From NCBI GenBank assembly GCA_030549335.1, contig CM060195.1, positions 13,545,501 through 13,609,500 on the forward strand: a DNA stretch of 64,000 bases, given 5' to 3'. Of the stretch, positions 45,300 through 56,400 are shown one piece after another. The stretch comes from Pontederia crassipes. Lineage: Eukaryota; Streptophyta; Magnoliopsida; Commelinales; Pontederiaceae. How positions within the stretch are numbered: position 1 is the first letter of the stretch; each line of letters starts with the position of its first letter. The notes under the pieces were generated by a model. The model searched no databases and was not told where the DNA came from. It was given only the letters and a program-made list of their open reading frames with translations. The translations under genes were made by a program, and so were the position numbers.

Positions 45300-45720
45300 G
45301 TACTTCTTTCTTGGCAATAGAATGAGAATATGATAAGAAAACAAACATCAGAAAATGACAAAATAATTTATCAGTATTTGGTACCCAAAATATACATCAT
45401 GGTCGATTCTGAATACAAAGATCAAGTACATGAAATATATGATTTGGGACTTCATAATTTCAAAATCACATGTTTCAAGGACAAGAATTTATTAACTCAT
45501 GGCTTAATGTTGTCCATTACAGAAATGACAAAGCCATATCGTAGTTAGATTCATCGTTAGAAGGATAAACATGACATTATAACAAAATAATATAAGGATG
45601 GTGTTGATGAATTTTTTGAGGTGACATATCAAAATGAAGGTGTTGTTTCTTCATATAGAGAAATCTTATGTCCATGCCATAAATGCAAATGTTATCAAGA
45701 TATGATGTGCAGAAGGAGAA
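45300..45720 (+). pseudogene. CACTA TNP2-type transposase N-terminal remnant
   Basis: Frame 45598-45712 reads DGVDEFFEVTYQNEGVVSSY then REILCPCHKCKCYQD. This matches the transposase-associated domain at the start of En/Spm-CACTA TNP2 proteins (GVxEFLxFA...ILCPCKKC). The Cys-x-Cys-x2-Cys pattern is kept. The preceding open frame (45330-45548) has no recognised match. The TNP2 catalytic region is absent. Confidence 0.6.
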
Positions 45721-45894
45721 ACAAGGTGGTCCTATGGACTTTCGCGAGGATATGAGGCTACGCTTAAGAGCCGCAAGACCAACGAGTTGGTCACGCCCAT
45801 TGCTCGTAGGCTTCTGGTAAGTCCCATCACACGTTCACTTGGTTGGTGACGTATGTGTAAATGATTTTTTAAATACACAATGTTTAAATTTTTT

Positions 45895-46320
45895 AAGATG
45901 CGTACAATGAGAAGATGACTGAGAAGTACGAAAATGATCCGAGTACTTTGCCACCAGGTAATATTTCTCGAAAGCAATTCATGTTTTTAATTTATATAAT
46001 ACCTTATATGTTTATGTGTTTTTTAATGTTATATAATTAATATAATCTATAATGTTTTTGTCATTGTATAATTTTTCTATTTCGTATGTTTGGGAGGAGG
46101 TGACTGACATGACACGAGGAGGATACCTGCATGACCTAAGCACAGCCGCTCATGGACCTAGGAGGAGCGAAGGATATGCAGATGACCATGCTTCGAGCTC
46201 GTCCGTTGCACCTGATGTGACACAACTATCGCAACAGATATCGTACGAGGTGGCACAACAATATCAGTTGGCTCTTTTTTTGTAGGTGATTCAAACGTTG
46301 GCCTTGCCACAGAATTAATC
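45895..46320 (+). pseudogene. CACTA second-ORF (Transposase_24-like) remnant
   Basis: Frame EDAYNEKMTEKYENDPSTLP then PG (45896-45958) precedes an intron-like AT-rich stretch starting GTAATA. After a likely acceptor, EEVTDMTRGGYLHDLSTAAH then GPRRSEGYADDHASSS continues to QISYEVAQQYQLALFL (46095-46285). Plant CACTA second ORFs show the same order (Y-KM-EKY-NDPS-LPPG, then MTRGGYLYGL). The region resembles the C-terminal exons of that ORF. It is separated from the TNP2-type piece by little sequence, so a large internal deletion is likely. Confidence 0.6.
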
Positions 46321-48907
46321 CCTACGAGGCCAAGGACCGAGCACGTCGGGATCGAATGTCCGAAATGACAACAACTCCCAAACTTAGGATACAAACTTTT
46401 GCATGATATTAGATATGCTTTTGTTTTATTAGATATAGGTGTAGTAGTTATACTTTTGTTAGTTTAGTTTATTACCTTTCATATTATTATCTTTGATGTG
46501 ATGCCTGTGATGAATGATGAATGCATTATATAATTGTATGGTGTGGAAAGAGAAGAAAATATGATTGTAATGTGGCAAAAGTATTTGAAATTAGTGCCTC
46601 TATAGCATCTCCATGGCGTCGCATTCAAAATCGACGCTACTTTAAATATATCATCTTTAGCGTCACGTTAACGTCGTCGTGGAGACGCCATTAAGACATC
46701 ACATTGGCGCCACTATAGTGCCGAACAACATCGACGTAGGTGTAACCTTAGATCATTTGAGTGTGAAAATAGCGTCTCGATGTTCTGCGCCACTTTCGTG
46801 TCTCGTTAGCGACGCAACTCGACTGCTCACAATGACACATTTCGCGTCATCGTAACGTCGAGGTAGCGTCAACTGTTGACGCTAGTTGCTTCGCCTTCTG
46901 CTTTGGCGCTATTGCGACACTATTAGCTATCGATTCGAGGAATCTCATATTTTCGGCGTTAGGTCGACACTAAAGCGACGCTATTGTTTCCAGACATGCA
47001 TTAATGCCTTAATAGTGTCGCGGTTGATGTGTCGCTATTTGTCTGTTTTCTTGTAGTGTTGCTTAATCGAAGTATTTATGGTTTAGCTATATCAATGTAT
47101 AGATTAAAGTATTCCCGTCAAATGATAACATAACTGAAATCATATAATAATTGCATACATAAATAACTACTACTGTGATCTAATCAAACATAAATCATCA
47201 ACTTAATTAATGATATAATTAAGATCTGAAAAGTTATAAGAATAATCAAATTAAGATATATAATAAAGTGAATCCAAAACATAGTTTATGGGGCACCCTA
47301 ATCTAACATCAATAGTGATAGAAATCAAGTGGCAACTGTAGAAGTGGAGTAGGTAAGTTATCTTTTATGTCTAGGTTTTAAGGTTTTTTGCCTTAGCTAG
47401 TCTAAAACCTAGTTCTCGAAATAGCATCAGTGTCATGATCCTGAATGACTTAGTACTGAATTAAGTCTCTAGATTGCCAGATATTAAAGTATCCCATATA
47501 TACCGATCCAAACTCAAAAGTGTGGACGGACTCGCCCCAACTGGAGACTGTGAACGATAACTAAGGCCAAGGAAGCTAATGCGAAATGAGGACATAACAA
47601 GCAAGCATCCATCAGATTGCTATTTAGATGGATATGCCCTGAGAGCCACATATACTTACTCCCGTTCTGCATCAACTTAAGTGGGGCCCCAAGCTTTCTT
47701 TCACTGATAGAGAACTGAAGTGCGGTCATGTTTGAATCTTAAATCAAACAATATTATCTGGATTTCAAACGATTTGCTGGCCCTTTCTACCTTATTTGAT
47801 TGATTTATTTATGTAATGGGTTGTTTTGATTAATTAATATATTGCAGGACGACAAAAACAAATGTATCCTAATCTATGCCAAAGAAGAGCCGGTCCCAAG
47901 TTCGCTAGATAGTGCTTAACAGAATCATTTTGCCGTACTTGTCCACCGACAGTGAACATAATTTCTCAATCCAATGGACCTCGATCGCATGCTCACCCTC
48001 CAGTTTTAATCTCGTGTTCCCTCTCTAAATTACAGTGTGAAGAATATGACAATTGAACCACAAATTTTTTTCTTTTGACAGGGGTGCTGATTAAATTTTA
48101 ATTGCTATTTTAACAGTTAAATTTAGCAACTTCATACCTTCTATTTAATACATATATTTACTTCATCTACAGGTGTAGCATGCATGTAGAGCTTAATTGG
48201 CCCTGAAAGATCAATATTATTTGCGGCAAGTGATGGCAAATAATGATATGGCAATGAATGGGAGAGGGGGCCAATGGGACACTACAGACGATGCTGTGAA
48301 CTCGTCGAGAGAGGACATGGACCTTTCAAACTACAAAGTAACCTCCATCTGTCACCCAAGTGTCCGTGTCCAAGGAGAGGAGTGGTACCGCAGTCGTTCA
48401 CAAGTGGGATGATAGATAGGTTTCAAAGGTGCATGTGCCATCTTTTCTCAAGGAACAAAGGTGCCAAGAATCCATGCATGGTCAAACGATGTATACTGTG
48501 TACTTGTCGAAAACCATACCTTTTACTAATTTGCGTAATTCTCACATCAAAAAATATCAGTAAGTAATATTGTAGACCGCAGTTGTGAGGACCCTGAATA
48601 TTAGTGTTTGTACCTATGCGTGAGGTTTATCTTGCATGATTAATAATATGTAGCATTGCTATATATAAGGTAAATTTATGATTAATAACATGTATATAAT
48701 TATATAAGGTAAAATTCAATTCCCCCTAAATTAAGTTAGATGCAAACTTTGAAAAACATATTTTTATAAATATTTGATTAATATATTTTAATATTACTTA
48801 TTTTTCAAAATAATTTTTGCCCCCTCCCCCCCTCCCCGGATTTTTTTCTGGTTCCGTTCCAGATTGTTCTTCTGCAGGTTCACAAGGCAATTATTCCAAT
48901 TAGGTCG

Positions 48908-48910
<3 letters not shown>

Positions 48911-48949
<39 letters not shown>
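48911..48949. repeat. (TA)n microsatellite
   Basis: About 19 uninterrupted TA units. Confidence 0.97.
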
Positions 48950-48952
<3 letters not shown>

Positions 48953-49243
48953 CATTGAAATGTACGCAAGCTCTGTATACTCACACATATATAATTAATT
49001 ACAGGTTAAGCCAATTAGAAACGATATCAGGCTGCCCTGATTCTAAAGGAACCTCCATGATTGGCCTCTATCATCTTTGGGCACATGGGGTTGCTTCCGG
49101 GTCAACCCTACACTAATTAATTAAGCTATAATTAGTCCTCCACAATAAACTAATTAATTAATTGATTAATTATCCTTCTCTTGTCCTGCTGAGAAGACGA
49201 TGTACTATCATTAATAATTCATCTTGTCCCACACAGGAGCAAT

Positions 49244-49269
<26 letters not shown>
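49244..49269. repeat. (TA)n microsatellite
   Basis: About 13 TA units ending in CATATATTC. Confidence 0.95.
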
Positions 49270-49275
<6 letters not shown>

Positions 49276-49399
49276 TTCATGGCAAGACATGGAACGTCGT
49301 CATGCCCCACTTGTTATAGTTTATGGTCGATGAACAGCAACGCAATCTTTGGGGCGGCCAGGATATCATGCTTTTCATTTCGTTAAGTAGCTGATCATG

Positions 49400-50197
49400 C
49401 ACTATTAATAAGGATGAGGTCCACACGCAGCTGGGGGCCTCCACCTTAAAGTCGTGACAAGGTCTGCCTTCCGCATTGTAGGACCTGCATGCCGCCATGC
49501 GTACGCTCGTCTTGGATCGGTGACTGTAGGCTGTAGTCTCTCCAAATTCCACAGTCAATATATGAATTAAAAAAAAGGACCCAACGATCAATCCGTCCGT
49601 CAATCTCCTCATGGCATACGCACGAGGAAATGATCGACATGGTCCCATGGGGGTCACGTCCAATGGTGGCGGCCGCCCAGAGGCCACGAGGCTGACGAGT
49701 CCACCACCCAGCGAGTTCGATCAAATCGATCGGCGTCGCTAGCTAGCTAGATGCTGCTGCTTATGCTGTGCGTCCGTCCCCACGGACGTCGCCTGAGTGC
49801 CATGCGCGAGTGGGCGCAGGGGCACGATAAGTTTTTTTCTCTCTGTCAGCCGTTGAAACTTTGTTTTTGTGAGGGGGCACGGCACGCTACGTCCTGTAGG
49901 CCTTATCCCTTGTAGCGGTCGAATAAATAGAGGATAGGGATGCTGGTGGTGGTGGGGCGAAGGACTGAGGACGCCTCTCATTGGCCGCAGCGTACGTGTT
50001 AACAAGACCCGTCCCCCCGCCCCACCAGAGGGTCTTTGACACTCCGCCATCGCAAAGAATTATGACCGGTATCCTCAAGAACAGGACGTCGTGTTAATTA
50101 ATTTGGAAGGGAGGGATATCAGGATAATGGTAAGGAGGGGTCTCCCTTCCGGTGCAAGCCGGCCAGTGATAGGATGTGGACTATTGCGTGCAGAGAC

Positions 50198-50255
<58 letters not shown>

Positions 50256-50899
50256 CTAGCTGCATGCAGCTGCTGATGAGGATGACGATGCATGACGATC
50301 ACATGTACATATGTATGCATGTAGAGGCAGCTGCCAATAAGGATATCAATAAGGCCATTTTTCTGGTACTGTGGCATTGGGGAGACTAGGAAAGGTCTGT
50401 GACCGGGCGGCGGCCCCGCACAATTTAATGGCACTACGAAGGGCCCCTTGTCCCCATGTTCCAACTGCATGGCCCGCTGAGGGCCTTCGTCCCCATTAGG
50501 AGAATTTTCAAAAGGAGGAGGGGACGGGGGAGTAGGACGTATGGTCCATCCAGCAGCAATCTTTAAGGTAATGTTCCCTTTAAGTACATTATGGCAGGCA
50601 TGGACGCACGCCCAAGAGAACAATACATCTTGGGGATAAGATGCTGGAAAGGGAAAAGGAACTCTCCGCCATCAAGGGCATCCATTATTGCATGCATCAA
50701 AGCACCTTGGCAAAGGAACCCCCGAGAGAGCCCTTCGGCTTTGGACTTTTTGAAGAGCAGCTGGGCGGCCCCCTGCTCCGATTCCTCATCAGTAGGAGAC
50801 TCCACGCATGCCCCTCCCTCTGCATAGGATGATTAATCTGGGCGAGGCCAGGCGCGTTCTACCGCTTGTTTGTTTTCACACTGATGGATCATATTCATA
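49400..50899. other. GC-raised, transposon-poor stretch with possible promoter features
   Basis: Higher G+C than its flanks and free of recognised transposon ends. A TATA-like ATAAATAG lies at 49923-49930 (plus strand; the minus strand there reads CTATTTAT). Minus-strand open frames of 136 codons (49277-49687) and 182 codons (50075-50623, running through the microsatellite) show no known domain. It might be regulatory DNA or an unannotated non-coding transcript; no gene is claimed. Confidence 0.35.
50199..50253. repeat. (AG)n microsatellite
   Basis: About 27 uninterrupted AG dinucleotides. Confidence 0.97.
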
Positions 50900-51258
50900 C
50901 ATATTCCTGTATCCCCACACCATTATTATCAGTAGTACTCGCCACCCTCCTTTCAGATCCCATATTGCCTATTCATTAACACGAACACTGCACATCGAGA
51001 ACAGCTAGCTAGCTGAATTCCTGGTGTCTGTCAGGGGCCTTTCAAATGATTGGTCCTTCATTGGATGCACCTTGCTTTCGATAGCTCTCAAGTAGCTGTA
51101 TATATGTATATTAGGTCAATTCATGCATAGTCCATCTTGACTAGCTTGACTACGCTTTAAGTAACTAGTTTCTTCTCGAGCTCCAAAAGAAGTTCTATCT
51201 CGATTCTGTTCTTGTATGTGCCTAATTAAAGGCCCTAAATCTCACGCAAAGGTTATTG

Positions 51259-51261
<3 letters not shown>

Positions 51262-51306
<45 letters not shown>
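51262..51306. repeat. (TA)n microsatellite
   Basis: About 22 TA units. Confidence 0.97.
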
Positions 51307-51308
<2 letters not shown>

Positions 51309-51369
51309 TATTCTCTATGTTTTACCATTGGGATGTTTCTCTAATTTGACGGTTTGAGTTTTTGGCATA

Positions 51370-51690
51370 ATGACTCCCGCTCGAGAGGGTACTCTATTCC
51401 TCGGCTGTTGCATGCGTGCTAAGAGTGGGATGACAATTGGGTTATATCGAAGGAGTCATCAATGGCCAGTGCCAGACAAGTTCGAGAGGAAAGCCCGTAG
51501 TATTTTTTGAATTGTTCTGAGGATGTTCTGCTTTGTCGACGTTCTTCCTTTGTCCCAACTATTTTTGGTCTTATAGTGTCTATGACTCTCTCGAGAGAGG
51601 GTAATCTATTCATCAACTATCGCATGCATGCCGAGAGGTGTGGTGGCAGGTGGGTTGTTTCTAAGGAGTCGTTGGTGACTAGCACCGGGT
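51370..51690. repeat. Degenerate direct duplication, about 210-bp spacing
   Basis: Segments 51370-51475 and 51581-51690 share CTCGAGAGGGTA.TCTATTC, GCATGC.TGC and GGAGTC.T.....CAGTGCC-like words. An old duplication without coding content. Confidence 0.6.
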
Positions 51691-51870
51691 AGGGCTGATG
51701 TCTTCCCAAAGTTTTTTTCGTTTTCTCTCTTGAACTAAACCTAAAAGAATCCACCCAGGAGGGAATATCACTTGTCGGAACTTAGTGTGGACCGAGAGAG
51801 CCCCAACTTACAACTCAAGATTCCTTTACGGTCGGATATGGAGGTATGTCGAAAAATACCACCATCCATG

Positions 51871-52551
51871 CAAGGTTGTCAAGTTCGAGTTTCTACCTAA
51901 GTTCGTTTTGGGAGGGGGTGAAATCATATCGTAAATTCGATACGTACATACGTAGTACTTAGATATAATATTAATTTAATAATTTTATTTTTTAACCACA
52001 TAAAAAAATATTAATAAATGAATAAAAAATAAAATAACATGAAAAATTAGATAATAAAATTTCAAAAATTTTAAACTTGTAGTGTAATATATTTAAAAAT
52101 TATCAAGATAAAAATATATAAATTCAATTGAAGTATGATAAATTCATATTATTAAATTAATAAATTTATATACAAATATAACGTATAAGAAAAATAGTAT
52201 AGCCTAAATTTTTTGCCTAAGACAGTATTATTTTGTTTACATTATTATCATAATCATTATATCATTTTTTCATCATATGATTTAATTTTAAGTATTGTGG
52301 TTCAAGGAATAAAATAATAAAATAATTCAATGGAATATCTTATAGTACAAAAAATATTTATTTATCTAATTTCTATCTCAATTTAAATTTATAATCATTT
52401 TTAATAGATTTAGTATGATTATAAAATAATAATGGAAAAAATAATAAATATAAAAGTTACATATACTTTATATGTATACTTGAATGACAAACAACTACAA
52501 AAAAATGACAAACTAGTTTTTAAGTATTAAAACTAGTTTTTAACAACCTTG
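51871..52551. mobile_element. MITE, 681 bp, same family as 39242-39793
   Basis: Termini CAAGGTTGTCAAGTTCGAG (left) and CAAGGTTGTTAAAAACTAG (right, reverse). Flanking octamers CATCCATG and CATCTAGG agree at six of eight positions, an eroded 8-bp target duplication. The centre is strongly AT-rich. The first bases match the other member's CAATGTTATAAG. Confidence 0.65.
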
Positions 52552-53469
52552 CATCTAGGTATTCAACACTTTAGAACGTTTTTGTCCTCGCAAGAGAATG
52601 ACTGATATGTTCTAAGTTATAACCCCATGCACGTAAGTCCAGCAACCGTCAAGCATGAGAATGACCTGACTCTTGGATGACGTCTACCACAAGAGTGGGA
52701 ATGCCAACGCATGGACATCTGCTGCTAATTTATTGATTTTAGGTCGGTTGAAGAAACAAAATTCCTAAAACAAACTCCCTAAGGTGTTTATTTACTCTGA
52801 TTTTAGTGCACGCTTACATTAAAAACTCATAAAAATTAGTGTAAGTTCAATTGATGTGATTTCTAGTTTGTAGTATTTCACTTTCTTATTTCAAATGACT
52901 TTTCTTAGATTTAGATTTTCCTTCAAAATGGTTTCAATTAAGTGTGCTTTTGACAATGTCCCTATGGATCGACCCTTAAGTACTATACTGAATATTGTGC
53001 GCTTGCAGCCTCATCATGTGTGCTAAGGATTTACAAAATTTAGAACTTATTCGAGAATTTTTGCTAAGTGGGGGCACGTCCACACGTGGGGGCATGTCGT
53101 GACTTAAGGGAAACTTTATTCCTAATTTATCAATTTTCCACTGTGATTGTTTTCTACGTTATTTCATGCTCTTACACCTTACACACGTGCACAAATCACG
53201 ACACATCATGAAGCTTCTTCAGTTAAAGATATAGTGTCATGCTTCATAATTCTTCTTTTCTTTAATAGAATTTCCTTAAGAAACTTAGCATATGAAGGTA
53301 TTTCCTTATGGCTTCCACAAATGGTACATTAATATATAGCTTTTTTAGGATTTTTAGAATTTGTCAAATTGTTGATCTTGTCTAACATTGACTAATCTAT
53401 ATGGAAATGGTACAAATTGACAAATCCTTGAATTGATTTTTTGTGTGTTTCTAAGTCTCTTTACCTCTT
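52552..53469. other. Gypsy-derived non-coding DNA, probable LTR end near 52960-53040
   Basis: TCCCTATGGATCGACCCTTA with downstream TACTATACTGAATATTGTGC resembles the 3' end of Athila/Tat-type LTRs on the plus strand. A GGGGGCA-rich duplication (gtgggggcacgtcc / gtgggggcatgtcg) follows at 53070-53097. Ends are not resolved. Confidence 0.4.
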
Positions 53470-54930
53470 TATGTCATGTTTCTTTCTCTTTTTCGGCTGC
53501 AACTTCTTCTACTAGTTGTTCTGCTTCAGCTAATAGTGGAGTTACTCTAGTTGAATTATCTTCAACAGATCTCATTGGTCCTTCAATAATTCTAACACTT
53601 CTAAACTGGATAGATTGTACTTGTTCTTTAGGATTAATTTTAGGCTGTCTTAAAAAAAATCCTTAGGGTTCTAGCTGATGTACTAGCTTGCTGAGCAATT
53701 TGATTTTCAAGTATTTGTTATGAGCACTAAAGTTTTTTTATCTGTGAAGCTAACTTCATCATCACTTCATCTTGCCTTTATCTAGCTTCATCATAGTCTC
53801 TTGCTTCTTTACAAGTGTTTCCAATAGCTCTTCCACCTTAGATTTCTAAGAAACTTGAATTGGTTACTCATACGATGACCTTTGCAATTGAACTTTAGTT
53901 GAATTGGTTGTTCATACGATGACCTTTGCAATTGAACTTTAGGCTGCTTATGCACAATCTGTGGTTGCATGTGGGAATTTTGAACTGGTGTAGACTGGAA
54001 TATTCCCCTTATATGAAAAGTAAGGATGATGTTTGTTTTTAGGGATATAGTATTCAAGAAGATGCTTGACACCATAACTCCCAATTGTACCGACTTGATT
54101 AATATTTTACTCACATTGTTGAATAATTAAGTTGCAAGTCTCTGTCAAATGGAATTGATTTCCACATATATCACATATGTTTTCATTGGTAGATATCTTA
54201 TTCATCTTAAGTGCAATGTTGAGCTTTTGTAATGCTTTTTGTACAACATACTCATCTTTGCAAAAATGGTTTCCATATTGTTGGCATGACTATCAAATTG
54301 AGATCTTCTTACTCGGTCATGAGCCAAAAAATGATGATTCTTAGTTATATTCTCTATCAATTGATATGCTTCATCAATTTTTTTAAAAGCAAATATCCCA
54401 CCTATAATTGTATCTAAAGCTAACTTAGAAGGATAATTCAATCTCTTATGAAAGTAATTCACCAATTGTCATTTCTCAAATCCATGATATGAACATCTCT
54501 CAATAGACGTTGAAGTCTTTACCAAGCATCATTTATATTTTCTTATTCTAATTGATAGAATCTAGCAATTTAATCTCTCTAGTGGTCAGTTTTACTATGA
54601 GAAAAGAATTCAGCTAGGAAAAGTTGTACAATTGAGTCCCATGTTATGATTTCGTAGCTCTATTTTTGAGAAAAAATGGGCACAAACTCATATAGGAAAC
54701 ATCCACAGGAGTATTATGAAATTGAATAGCATTGCAAATCTTCTGAAAATTATCCACATACAAAACTAGATATTCTGTACTTAGACCTGCAAATTAATGT
54801 TGTCTAATCATAGTGATCAGAAGTAGATTCATCACAAATGTGGTGACAGGTACAGTATCCCCATTAGCTAGTTGTCCTTTAACATTATTAGGTGAATAAC
54901 AATCCTTCACTGTCTTTGGAGCAACCATAA
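53470..54930 (-). pseudogene. Athila-like gypsy gag remnant
   Basis: Reading leftward from 54930: MVAPKTVKDCYSPNNVKGQL; LLITMIRQH-FAGLSTEYLV (about 54810-54760); NFQKICNAIQFHNTPVDVSY (about 54745-54690). Next come YPSKLALDTIIGGIFAFKKI then DEAYQLIENITKNHHFLAHD (54440-54315), the gag core motif. The tail reads RQPKINPKEQVQSIQFRSVR (about 53660-53600). Gag packages retrotransposon RNA. Stops and frameshifts interrupt it. A 46-bp duplication at about 53850-53942 (ttgcaattgaactttag) lies in its Gln-rich linker. Protease and pol do not follow, so the element is truncated on the left. Confidence 0.7.
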
Positions 54931-55257
54931 TTTGACTATTTTATAATTATTTCTCTCTTCTTCCAATGACCTTCTCATTCTTGCTTCTATTTGAAATATT
55001 CTTCTTCTTCTTCTGAGTAGCCTTTCATGTTCAAGATTTATTTGGATTAAATCCTCTTGGAAAACTAATTAAGTCTATAGAAAGTTAGCTGAGAAAATAA
55101 TGGAAAACTAACTAATCAAAAGCACCACTAACTATAAAAAATTAACTGCAGAAAAATAAAAGACAAGTTATCAAAATTAACTAAGCTAAAAGATGTGATA
55201 AGTAGAAAAGTAAAAAACTAAACTAAAGTATGAAAAGTGAATCTAATTAGTCCCAAT

Positions 55258-55282
55258 TCCCCGGCAACAATGCCAAAAAGTT
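55258..55282 (-). other. Primer-binding site of the gypsy element
   Basis: Minus-strand TGGCATTGTTGCCGGGGAAT resembles the Athila/Tat site for tRNA-Asp (TGGCGCCGTTGCCGGGGA) with a few mismatches. It lies just upstream of the gag remnant in the right orientation. Confidence 0.7.
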
Positions 55283-55492
55283 GATGAGCTCATGAGAGTT
55301 ATTAACTAAGTGTAATTATGGTCTGTTTGAAACTAAACCTATTTAATTCTATGAAAAGTAATTATGTGGCCTAACTCTTCACTACAATCAGTTGCAAGTG
55401 CATTGATCAAAGTAGTAGATCCAAGTGTCATATTCATAGTGATTTGAAACTAGAAATTTATTAACTAATCTAGATTAATTCCTAATTGATGC
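55283..55492 (-). repeat. Partial 5' LTR of the gypsy element (3' end of the LTR)
   Basis: Sequence immediately beyond the primer-binding site must be LTR. It is cut off near 55493, where a plus-oriented LTR-like start appears. Confidence 0.4.
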
Positions 55493-56400
55493 ATGCAAAA
55501 TACAATAATTTAGTTTATTATTTTAATTAAGTTTTCTATAATTTCATCATGGTATGCATCATTTTAGGTCAATTTTAGTCATAATTCCAAATTTATTGAT
55601 TCTATCTATTAATTCTTGAAATAGTATAATTATGGGCTGATTAACTTAACCTAATCCTTTTTATTATTTTCCAAAAAGAAATAAATTTTGAGGAATAGGC
55701 AAGGTGCAAACTCTTGATTACGACCGATTTTCTACACTTGGAAGGCCGACTTCTCTATCTTTGTGAAGATGCAAATAGCAAGATGTGCAGATGAGTTTTG
55801 AATTGAACATAAGGCACAAACCAAAGTGCAATCACAATATTAATTGAAGGAGCCAAAGAGTGGGAGCATAGACTATTATCAAGAAGCAGGGATTATAGGA
55901 GCGAAACAAGCTCTAATCAAACCAAGATGTTAAGCAAGGATTATAGCTGTGAAACAAGCTCTAATTAAACCAAAGCGTAATTCTTATGATGATTGGATTA
56001 CAATTTCAATACTGACAAGAAGGTATAGAGCCCAGTTTGTTTTTCTATATGCCGACTTTTTTTTCTCACCATGATCCCATAATTCTAGGATTTCATTCTC
56101 CATGGCACCCTGTTGAACATAAGTTCATCTATTCTTATCTCTTCAAGACACAAAATCCACCCTAAAAGCTTTAGGGGTGGGCGACGCGAGAATGAAACAG
56201 AGAAAAAGGGTTGATTAGACAAGAACCCGTGACAGAGGTACATGGATCATTGGATCAATCTTTAGACTAGTTTCAACAATAGATTTGTATGTTATTAGGG
56301 TACAATTAGAATCATAGCATCATCTCATATTACCATGATTCATCCCCTATGATTACTTTGGTCCATTGAGATTTATTCCAACAAAACTACATCAAAAAAT
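55493..56400 (+). mobile_element. LTR-like segment starting TGATGCATGCAAAAT
   Basis: The start matches two others in the window (58421 and 62827), and all three carry GCAT(T)CATTTTA-like words 60-90 bp later. An internal duplication occurs at 55885-55965 (ttataggagcgaaacaagct / ttatagctgtgaaacaagct). No coding region. The end is not defined. Confidence 0.4.

Larger units (their letters stand above)
41991..47058 (+). mobile_element. CACTA transposon, 5.1 kb, internally deleted
   Basis: The left terminus is CACTACAAGAAAATTGCTGA followed by ATAGCGACAC. The right terminus in reverse is CACTACAAGAAAACAGACAA followed by ATAGCGACAC. The first 14 bases are identical. The 3-bp flanks are TTA and TTG, a possible diverged target duplication. 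Both subterminal regions (42000-42420 and 46590-47040) are packed with GCGACGCTA / TAGCGTC-type motifs, likely transposase-binding repeats. Internal transposase pieces remain on the plus strand, but most of the catalytic TNP2-type ORF is missing. A hAT MITE and several microsatellites have entered it. Confidence 0.9.
47059..49399. other. Intergenic DNA
   Basis: AT-rich, no gene supported. Contains (TA)n tracts at 48911-48949 and 49244-49269 and a C-rich run (ccccctccccccctcccc) near 48822. Open frames at 48197-48567 have no recognised product. Confidence 0.5.

Noticed and set aside
50075-50623. 182-codon minus-strand frame as a gene
   Set aside because: It passes through the (AG)27 microsatellite (poly Ser-Leu) and shows no known domain; kept only as part of an unexplained region.
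48181-50900. miRNA precursors
   Set aside because: I looked for common plant miRNA mature sequences and long hairpins and recognised none; the short hairpin near 49770-49790 (gtccgtccccacggac) is too small.
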